A stretch of 12,318 nt of DNA, from positions 1 to 12,318 of the forward strand of contig CAYJIJ010000066.1 of assembly GCA_964370185.1 (NCBI GenBank), given 5' to 3'. The stretch comes from CAYJEQ01 sp964370185. GTDB taxonomy: Bacteria; Bacillota; Clostridia; Oscillospirales; Ruminococcaceae. This document shows, in pieces, positions 6,617 through 12,318 of the stretch (positions are counted from its first letter, which is position 1; every line of letters starts with the position of its first letter). Below the pieces are notes generated by a model that had not been told where the DNA came from, searched no databases, and saw only the letters and a list, made by a program, of their open reading frames with translations. Both the position numbers and the translations under genes were made by a program.

Positions 6617-7771
6617 ATGAAATCTTTCAAAGAAATAGTTAAGCTCTTACCCGGCATAGCAACGGCTTTAGCAATCGCATTTGTTGCGCAATTTATCGAG
6701 GGGCTACTCCCCATTCATTTAATCGGCGCTTCTGTAATAGCGCTTTTTATTGGAATTTTGATAAACAGCTTTTTTAATACCACTGTATTAAAATCGGGGC
6801 TCAAATTCACTTCAAAGCAAATTCTCAAATTTGCAATTATACTTTTAGGGGCTTCACTGAGTATTCAAACAATCCTCACCGTGGGTGGAATTTCCCTCTC
6901 GGTTATGTTTTTCACTCTGCTTACCTGCTTTGGCGGTGGGTATTTCATCGGCAAGGCGCTCGGGTTAAACTGGAAATTATCCAATTTAATCTCGGCAGGA
7001 ACTGGCATTTGCGGTGGTTCAGCCATTGCGGCAATTGCGCCCGTTATTGAAGCAGAGGATAAGGATATTGCCTATGCGATGTCCGCCACATTTATTTTCG
7101 ACATGATTATGATAGTTGCATTTCCCTTTATGGGCACGATGCTAAATTTAAGCGACATGGCATATGGACTTTGGGCGGGCACAGCGGTGAACGACACCTC
7201 AAGCGTTGTGGCGGCTGGCTATGCTTACAGCGAAATGGCTGGGGATTTTGCCACAATGGTGAAACTCACCCGTACTCTTTCGATAATACCAACCGTACTC
7301 GTGTTTGCTTATATACACATCCGCACCAAACAAAAAGAACTCGCCACCCCCACACAGGTGATTTCCCATGTTAGGAAAAATGGGGAAAAGTACGAAGTTA
7401 ATCAGCTTGATAAAATTTCTGAAATTTCAGCGGAGATGCAGGGTGGGTCTGGCGCTTACGCAGTTTCCTCCCCGAGCTCTGCTAAAGCTCATAAACAGGT
7501 CAATTTCTTCTCGCTATTCCCTTGGTTCATCGTTGGATTTCTATTTTTAGCCGTTGTGAACAGCTTTAATGTAATCCCCACCGAGATTTCCACTCTTTCA
7601 AAAGAGCTCAGCAAATTTTTAATGGTTGCGGCACTTGCGGCAATCGGGCTTAACACCCATATAAGCGAAATGAAAAGCGCAGGCGCAAAGCCGATGATAC
7701 ATGGATTTATTATATCCGCCTTGGTGGTTATTGTTGCAATTAGCGTTGAATGGGCTATGGGCATGGTGTAG
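6617..7771 (+). CDS. yeiH: YeiH-family (UPF0324) membrane protein, putative sulfate exporter
   Basis: This is an integral membrane protein of the YeiH/UPF0324 family, usually annotated as a putative sulfate exporter; the substrate is not firmly established. The 384-residue product is strongly hydrophobic with about ten membrane segments. Family motifs are AGTGICGGSAIAA (127-139), GTAVNDTSSVVAA (188-200), KLTRTLSIIP (216-225) and AAIGLNTHISEMKSAGAKP (341-359). Between about 236 and 296 is a polar stretch, longer than I expect for the family (members are commonly nearer 340 residues). GAGGAG (6605-6610) lies six bases before the ATG. It is divergent from a LysR regulator that probably controls it. 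No clear terminator follows. Confidence 0.88.
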   Translation: MKSFKEIVKLLPGIATALAIAFVAQFIEGLLPIHLIGASVIALFIGILINSFFNTTVLKSGLKFTSKQILKFAIILLGASLSIQTILTVGGISLSVMFFTLLTCFGGGYFIGKALGLNWKLSNLISAGTGICGGSAIAAIAPVIEAEDKDIAYAMSATFIFDMIMIVAFPFMGTMLNLSDMAYGLWAGTAVNDTSSVVAAGYAYSEMAGDFATMVKLTRTLSIIPTVLVFAYIHIRTKQKELATPTQVISHVRKNGEKYEVNQLDKISEISAEMQGGSGAYAVSSPSSAKAHKQVNFFSLFPWFIVGFLFLAVVNSFNVIPTEISTLSKELSKFLMVAALAAIGLNTHISEMKSAGAKPMIHGFIISALVVIVAISVEWAMGMV

Positions 7772-7803
7772 GGATTATAGTTAGTGGGTTTTGGATAGTT
7801 GGA

Positions 7804-7862
7804 GCCGAAATTTATGTTTTCACGATTTCGTCCGATATATTAAGTAGGTAGAAAATTTCGGC
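7804..7862. promoter_or_regulatory. 10-bp inverted repeat with a sigma-D-like -10 before the orphan gene
   Basis: GCCGAAATTT (7804-7813) is the exact reverse complement of AAATTTCGGC (7853-7862), with a 39-base spacer. Between them TCCGATAT (7831-7838) matches seven of eight bases of the sigma-D/FliA -10 (GCCGATAT), but the -35 position (7812-7815) reads TTAT rather than TAAA. It could be a promoter with an operator, or a weak terminator of yeiH; the spacer is long for the latter. Confidence 0.3.
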
Positions 7863-7895
7863 AAAAACACACTCGAAGTCATGGAGGATACATTT

Positions 7896-8576
7896 ATGTC
7901 AATAAGTGGAGTAAGTAATAGTTCTATGGCGATAATGCCTATGAAAGTAAGTTTCACCGCTAAAAATCTAAGCGAGGGCACACCGCTTCAAATGGAGAAT
8001 AAAAATGGCAAATTTGACACTGTGGAGCTTAGTATCAGTGCAAGAGAAGCCGATGCAAACGCAAAGCCACTCGAGCTCACCCATACGGAGCTTGCAAAAG
8101 TGGATTTATCAAAATATGAAAACACATGGGCAGTAACCATTTATGCGGACGGCAGAGTGGACGACCCTATGGCGGACTATAATCGCTCGCAAGGTAATTA
8201 TTTTGCTGATGTTTGGAGTGCGGCTATTGCCATGCCAAGTGGTAGGGATATTTACCAAAATGCGATAGCAAGCGGTATGACGGAAGAAGAGGCTTGGGAA
8301 GTGCAGAGGCAGACTACCACCGAGCATTTCAGGAATAATCTTGATGAGGCTCTGGCTCTTGCTAATAAATTCTCACCGCTAAACAATGAGGCAACTGGAG
8401 AAACAATTTCATACTCCGATGTATACGATGAAGATGGTAAGTTAAAAGCAACCTCTAAAATCAGTCCTGAGCAGTATCGGAAAAACTTACAAAGCATCCT
8501 CAGCGAAATGATGTCCTACATAAGCGCAAATCAAAACCAATACCCGAATTTATATCAAACACATTTTGGCGATTAG
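7896..8576 (+). CDS. Hypothetical protein, 226 residues
   Basis: I do not recognise this protein. It has no signal peptide, membrane segment or cysteine, is polar and acidic, and is probably soluble. The first 40 residues are Ser/Met-rich and likely flexible (MSISGVSNSS). DTVELSISARE (41-51) resembles the short DxVEISSxA stretches seen in some flagellar and anti-sigma proteins such as FlgM; this is a weak similarity. Residues about 74-104 (aromatic, ending DYNRSQGNYF) look like a folded core, 126-160 is probably helical (EEEAWEVQRQ), and 190-213 is another likely helix. ATG 7896 was chosen because GGAGGA (7883-7888) lies seven bases upstream; an ATG at 7881 overlaps that site. It is a single-gene unit with its own terminator. 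Coding potential is good by length and composition. Confidence 0.8.
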   Translation: MSISGVSNSSMAIMPMKVSFTAKNLSEGTPLQMENKNGKFDTVELSISAREADANAKPLELTHTELAKVDLSKYENTWAVTIYADGRVDDPMADYNRSQGNYFADVWSAAIAMPSGRDIYQNAIASGMTEEEAWEVQRQTTTEHFRNNLDEALALANKFSPLNNEATGETISYSDVYDEDGKLKATSKISPEQYRKNLQSILSEMMSYISANQNQYPNLYQTHFGD

Positions 8577-8606
8577 TAAAATCAGCATAATGGATATATA
8601 ATAGAT

Positions 8607-8646
8607 GCCACTATCACCCCTGACGGCGGTGATAGTGGCGTTTTTT
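8607..8646 (+). terminator. Rho-independent terminator of the orphan gene
   Basis: GCCACTATCACC (8607-8618) pairs perfectly with GGTGATAGTGGC (8628-8639) around a nine-base loop, followed by one G and six T residues (8641-8646). It lies 30 bases after the stop of the 226-residue protein. Confidence 0.93.
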
Positions 8647-9287
8647 GATATAAATAAAGGTTTAGATTTTTCCGCAGATTATCAGTTTATCAATGCTTTA
8701 AGGCATCGAGCTAAATCCTAAAATAAGCGAGTAATATAGGGGTATATTGGCTTAGCTTGATAGCTTTAGCGGCACTGAGCAAGTAGCTAATAATCAAATA
8801 TCTAAAATAAAGCCATGGGAGCACCAATCCGCCTTTTAAAAGGCGGGGGGGATTAGTGGATTAAAAAGTGGAGCACCAACTAATAGTAGGGATTTTAGTT
8901 GGGATCGCCGACCACTTAAATCGAATGAAGAGGGTTTTAGGGAGAACATTCGAGAGTTCTCCCTAATCGTTCTTTGGCAAGGAAAAGCCTTGCAGTAATG
9001 CTCACCGCCTTACAAAAGGGTTTGACACAGCAAGAGTGCCCATTTGCATTGCAAAAAACGACTTGTATTTACTATATCCACACCCATTTCTGTCGACACA
9101 GAAAGTAGAGTGGGGGATTACCTCTATTTATAGCTTTTTACTATCATTGTAGGGGGCAAAGCCTCTTGTTCCTATTTTAGATTTTTGTATAAATATGTTC
9201 GGATTATAGGGGTTACCCTTGATGAAACATCCGCTATATTTGCGTAAACAGTGTATATATTACCTCCATAGCACTATCGCAGACACC
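8647..9287. other. Gene-free region rich in hairpins
   Basis: No coding frame of convincing length is present. Successive structures are CCGCCTTTT/AAAAGGCGG (8829-8846); a two-part stem AAGTGG/CCACTT (8866-8871/8912-8917) enclosing CCAACTAA/TTAGTTGG (8876-8883/8895-8902); TTAGGGAGAAC/GTTCTCCCTAA (8937-8947/8956-8966); GCAAGG/CCTTGC (8977-8982/8988-8993); TTTGCA-T-TGCAAA (9043-9055); and TTTCTGT/ACAGAAA (9087-9093/9098-9104). GGAGCACCAA occurs at 8818-8827 and 8870-8879. TTGACA at 9022-9027 is a perfect -35 hexamer with only a weak TGCATT 17 bases on. CCGCAGATTA (8672-8681) and TTGTAGGG (9148-9155) match border motifs of the repeats at the right end of the window. It may encode a structured RNA, or be decayed repeats. 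Confidence 0.45.
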
Positions 9288-12107
9288 TTAAAGCAGCTTC
9301 TTTAAAAACTTACCAGTAGCCGATTTTTTGCAAGCGGCAATCTCCTCGGGGGTACCTGTGGCAACAATCATTCCGCCCCTGTCGCCCCCTGCAGGGCCGA
9401 GGTCTACGATATAATCGGCTATCTTTATCACATCTAAATTATGCTCTATTAGGATTATTGTATTGCCTGTGTCGGCAAGCACTTGCAGTACTTCAATTAG
9501 CTTGTGTACATCCGCTGTGTGCAGTCCCGTGGTTGGCTCGTCCAAGATGTAAATAGTCTTGCCCGTCGGCCTTTTTGAAAGCTCGGTGGCAAGCTTCACC
9601 CTCTGCGCTTCACCGCCCGAAAGGGTGGTGGCAGGTTGTCCCACTTTGATATAGCCAAGTCCCACTTGATTTAGCGTGTCCAGCTTTCTCTTGATTTTGG
9701 GGAGGTTTTCAAAGAATTTGCAGGCTTCCTCCACCGTCATTTCGAGGACATCGTTTATAGTTTTGCCCTTGTATTTAATCTCTAAAGTTTCTCTGTTGTA
9801 GCGTTGCCCCTTGCAAACTTCACAGGGAACAAAAATATCGGGCAAAAAGTGCATTTCGATTTTCAGTATACCGCCACCCTCACAGGCTTCACAGCGTCCA
9901 CCCTTTACATTAAAGGAAAATCTCCCGGCATTATATCCTCTGATTTTCGCCTCGGGGGTCTGGGCGAAAACCTCCCTTATATCGCCAAATACCCCTGTGT
10001 AGGTGGCAGGGTTTGAGCGGGGAGTTCTGCCTATTGGGGATTGGTCGATATTTATAACCTTATCAAGATGCTCCACCCCTAAAATCTCTTTGTGCTTTGC
10101 AGGCTTTAGCTTTGCACCATTTAGAGTGCCTGCAAGGGATTTGTAGAGTATTTCGTTTATCAGTGAGCTTTTGCCCGAACCCGAAACCCCTGTAACACAG
10201 CTTATTGTGCCAAGTGGTAGCTTCACATCCACATTTTTTAGATTGTTTGCCGCCGCTCCCTTGATTTCGATAAAATTGCCATTGCCTACACGGCGATTTT
10301 CGGGCAGTGCAATCTTCTTTTTGCCGCTTAAATACTGCCCTGTTATAGAGGCGTCGCACTTTTTAATAGCCTCCACATCCCCTGCAAACACCACTTCGCC
10401 ACCGTGCACGCCTGCACCTGGACCGATGTCTATAATATGGTCTGCGGCATACATTGTGTCCTCGTCGTGCTCTACTACTATCAGCGTATTTCCGATATCA
10501 CGCAGTTTTTTCAGTGTGCCTATCAGCTTTTCGTTGTCCACCTGATGAAGCCCTATGCTCGGTTCATCCAAGATGTAGAGCACCCCCACGAGGGAAGATC
10601 CTATCTGTGTGGCAAGGCGAATTCGTTGGCTTTCACCGCCCGAAAGCGTGCCCGAAGCACGGGAAAGTGTGAGGTAGTCAAGACCCACACTGCTTAAAAA
10701 TCCAAGGCGTTCTTTTATCTCTTTAATTATTCTATCAGCTATTCTCATATCCTTTTCACTCAGCTTTAAATCATCCAAGAATTTAAGGCATTTTTCCACC
10801 GAGAGATTTGTGAGCTGGCTTATATTTATCCCACCGATAAGTACGGAGAGCATTAATTTTTTAAGCCTTAACCCATTGCAATCGGGGCAGTTTATACTGC
10901 TCATAAGTGCGCCGAGCTCTTCTTTCATCCAATCGCTATTTGTTTCTTTAAATCGGCGCTGGAGATTGTTTATTACTCCCTCAAAGGCGGTGCGATAGGA
11001 GCCGGACATACTCCCCGATTCCCTCTGCACCGTGATAATCTCGCCATTATTTCCATATAAAATTAAATCGAGATGCTTTTTCTCCATATCCTTTACAGGG
11101 GTGGAGAGTGAGAATTTATAATGCTTTGCAAGGCCCTCCATATACATCTGTGCAATGCCACCCTCGGCAAAATACCAACCCGAAGCCCTTATAGCGCCCT
11201 CGTTTATCGAGAGCTTTTTATTTGGGATTACAAGGTCTGGATCCACCTCCATAAAGGTGCCAAGTCCTGTGCATTTTTCGCAGGCACCGCTTGGATTGTT
11301 AAAGGAAAACATCGCAGGCTCAAGCTCGGGCATACTTATATCATGCTCGGCGCAGGCGTAGTTTTGGGAAAAGAGCATTTCTTCGCCGTCGGTCACTGCA
11401 ACTATCACAAGCCCACCCGAAAGCGAAATTGCATTTTCCATCGAGCCTACAAGCCTTGAGCGGATTTCTTCTTTTATCACAAGGCGGTCAACTACTACAT
11501 CTATATTGTGCTTTTTATTTTTCTCAAGCTTTATTTCTTCCGATAAATCGTAGATGTTCCCATCCACTCGCACCCTCACATATCCTGAGCGTCTTGCGGA
11601 GTCAAACTCCTTTTGATGCTCACCTTTGCGATTTTTCACCACTGGGGACATTATCTGTACTTTGCTCCCCTCGGGTAAACTCATCACTTTGTCCGCCATC
11701 TGATCCATCGTCTGTTGGGAAATTTCCTTGCCACAGACAGGGCAATGCGGTGTGCCCACTCTCGCATAGAGCAGTCTTAGATAGTCGTATATCTCGGTGA
11801 CTGTGCCGACTGTCGAGCGTGGGTTTTTCGAGGTGGTTTTTTGATCTATCGAAATAGCGGGGGAGAGCCCCTCTATGTAATCGACATTCGGCTTTTCCAT
11901 CTGCCCTAAAAACTGCCTTGCGTAGGAAGATAAGCTCTCAACATATCTGCGCTGACCGTCCGCATAGATGGTGTCAAACGCAAGCGAGCTTTTTCCTGAG
12001 CCTGAAAGCCCTGTGAAGACAATCAGCTTATCCCTTGGTAGGTCTATATCTATATTCTTTAAATTGTGCTCTCTGGCACCTCTTATAACTATTGTATCCT
12101 TTGCCAA
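9288..12107 (-). CDS. uvrA: Excinuclease ABC subunit A
   Basis: UvrA is the damage-sensing ATPase of nucleotide excision repair, loading UvrB at lesions. The 939-residue product is full length. It has two ABC ATPase units: Walker A GLSGSGKSS (33-41) with signature LSGGESQRIRLA (488-499) and Walker B YILDEP (511-516), and Walker A GVSGSGKSS (640-648) with signature LSGGEAQRVKLA (829-840) and YILDEP (853-858). Zinc sites are CPVC (122-125) with CPDC (407-410); Cys252..His255 with Cys276/Cys279, where one ligand is His rather than the Cys of E. coli; and Cys739/742 with Cys762/765. The start is TTG at 12107, eight bases after GGAGG (complement of 12116-12120). A uvrB upstream would lie outside the window. 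No LexA-type box is visible upstream. Confidence 0.97.
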   Translation of the reverse strand: MAKDTIVIRGAREHNLKNIDIDLPRDKLIVFTGLSGSGKSSLAFDTIYADGQRRYVESLSSYARQFLGQMEKPNVDYIEGLSPAISIDQKTTSKNPRSTVGTVTEIYDYLRLLYARVGTPHCPVCGKEISQQTMDQMADKVMSLPEGSKVQIMSPVVKNRKGEHQKEFDSARRSGYVRVRVDGNIYDLSEEIKLEKNKKHNIDVVVDRLVIKEEIRSRLVGSMENAISLSGGLVIVAVTDGEEMLFSQNYACAEHDISMPELEPAMFSFNNPSGACEKCTGLGTFMEVDPDLVIPNKKLSINEGAIRASGWYFAEGGIAQMYMEGLAKHYKFSLSTPVKDMEKKHLDLILYGNNGEIITVQRESGSMSGSYRTAFEGVINNLQRRFKETNSDWMKEELGALMSSINCPDCNGLRLKKLMLSVLIGGINISQLTNLSVEKCLKFLDDLKLSEKDMRIADRIIKEIKERLGFLSSVGLDYLTLSRASGTLSGGESQRIRLATQIGSSLVGVLYILDEPSIGLHQVDNEKLIGTLKKLRDIGNTLIVVEHDEDTMYAADHIIDIGPGAGVHGGEVVFAGDVEAIKKCDASITGQYLSGKKKIALPENRRVGNGNFIEIKGAAANNLKNVDVKLPLGTISCVTGVSGSGKSSLINEILYKSLAGTLNGAKLKPAKHKEILGVEHLDKVINIDQSPIGRTPRSNPATYTGVFGDIREVFAQTPEAKIRGYNAGRFSFNVKGGRCEACEGGGILKIEMHFLPDIFVPCEVCKGQRYNRETLEIKYKGKTINDVLEMTVEEACKFFENLPKIKRKLDTLNQVGLGYIKVGQPATTLSGGEAQRVKLATELSKRPTGKTIYILDEPTTGLHTADVHKLIEVLQVLADTGNTIILIEHNLDVIKIADYIVDLGPAGGDRGGMIVATGTPEEIAACKKSATGKFLKKLL

Positions 12108-12140
12108 TATATTTTCCTCCGTGTTTTTGGGTTATTTTTC

Positions 12141-12181
12141 ATTTTGCGTAATCTGCGGACGACCACAGGTCGCCCCTACAA
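12141..12181. repeat. GTAGGG-bordered palindromic repeat A
   Basis: The spacer TGCGTAATCTGCGG (12145-12158) leads into a stem GGACGACC (12157-12164), loop ACA, GGTCGCCC (12168-12175) with one mismatch, followed by CTACAAT. It lies just upstream of the uvrA ribosome binding site. There is no coding potential; it is a short interspersed repeat of a kind I associate with clostridial genomes. Confidence 0.6.
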
Positions 12182-12208
12182 TGGGATTTGCGTTTTGATT
12201 TTAAATTG

Positions 12209-12266
12209 TGCGTAATCTGCGGTGTCATTTGTAGGGTCACGGCTTGCCGTGACCGAGGGTGTCCGC
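12209..12266. repeat. GTAGGG-bordered palindromic repeat B (inverted)
   Basis: A second copy of TGCGTAATCTGCGG (12209-12222) is followed by TTGTAGGG and a perfect 9-bp stem GGTCACGGC (12235-12243), loop TT, GCCGTGACC (12246-12254), ending in GTCCGC. The CCCTACAA border is on the opposite side to repeats A and C, so this core is inverted relative to them. Confidence 0.6.
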
Positions 12267-12279
12267 TATTTTTTTGATT

Positions 12280-12318
12280 TTGCGTAACCTCGGGCATGGC
12301 AAGCCATGCCCCTACAAT
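12280..12318. repeat. GTAGGG-bordered palindromic repeat C
   Basis: TTGCGTAACCTCGG leads into a perfect 9-bp stem GGGCATGGC (12292-12300), loop AA, GCCATGCCC (12303-12311), then CTACAAT at the window edge. It shares its borders with repeat A but has a different core. The element may continue beyond the window. Confidence 0.6.

Noticed and set aside
8818..8917. tRNA-like gene
   Set aside because: The stems do not form a cloverleaf, and the T-loop GTTCGA consensus is missing.
8943..8960. LexA-type operator (GAAC...GTTC)
   Set aside because: The half-sites are eight bases apart rather than the four of the Gram-positive LexA box, and they are part of an 11-bp hairpin far from the uvrA promoter.
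9087..9120. Terminator for uvrA
   Set aside because: The 7-bp hairpin is not followed by a T-tract on the minus strand and lies about 170 bp beyond the stop.
10171..10545. Plus-strand frame of 124 codons opposite uvrA
   Set aside because: It is the antisense shadow of a well-conserved uvrA segment, as are the other plus-strand frames between 9804 and 12198.

Overview
The window looks like the chromosome of a low-GC, Gram-positive anaerobe of the Clostridia, most likely near the Ruminococcaceae/Oscillospiraceae; this is an inference. Supporting signs are AT-rich intergenic DNA, strong GGAGG-type ribosome binding sites, TTG start codons on two genes, a short single-anchor signal peptidase, a FAD/Rieske oxidoreductase of the Bacillus YhfW type, and small GTAGGG-bordered hairpin repeats of a kind I associate with clostridial genomes. 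There are eight confident protein genes and no tRNA, rRNA, CRISPR array, transposase or prophage gene.

Layout. Positions 1-540 hold no gene but are dense in structure: a compact MITE-like palindromic element (about 38-179), two tandem 101-bp repeats (230-330 and 364-464) that differ only in predicted loops, a hairpin linking them, and a near-perfect palindrome just before lepB. Then come lepB (signal peptidase I) and hemW (radical-SAM heme chaperone), which overlap by one base, a FAD oxidoreductase fused to a Rieske domain, and cbiA (cobyrinate a,c-diamide synthase). A perfect 21-bp inverted repeat ends cbiA and the convergent LysR-type regulator. The regulator is divergent from a YeiH-family membrane protein, with repeated ATCAT/ATGAT boxes between them. 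An unrecognised 226-residue protein follows and ends in a strong terminator. About 640 bp without a gene (8647-9287) contain a run of hairpins. uvrA lies on the minus strand (12107 to 9288), and the right edge upstream of it holds three small palindromes with shared borders and different cores.

How the genes fit together. HemW, the Rieske/FAD protein and CbiA are all cofactor or redox functions (heme/Fe-S, FAD plus [2Fe-2S], corrinoid), but only lepB-hemW has operon-like spacing. No other heme or cobalamin gene is visible, so the grouping may be coincidental. The LysR/YeiH pair is a familiar divergent regulator-transporter unit, probably concerned with sulfur oxyanions. UvrA is housekeeping DNA repair.

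The least explained parts are the 1-540 structured region, the hairpin-rich 8647-9287 gap and the orphan 226-residue protein. None can be called a new system from sequence alone. The tandem loop-variable repeats are the best candidate for an undescribed RNA or repeat family.
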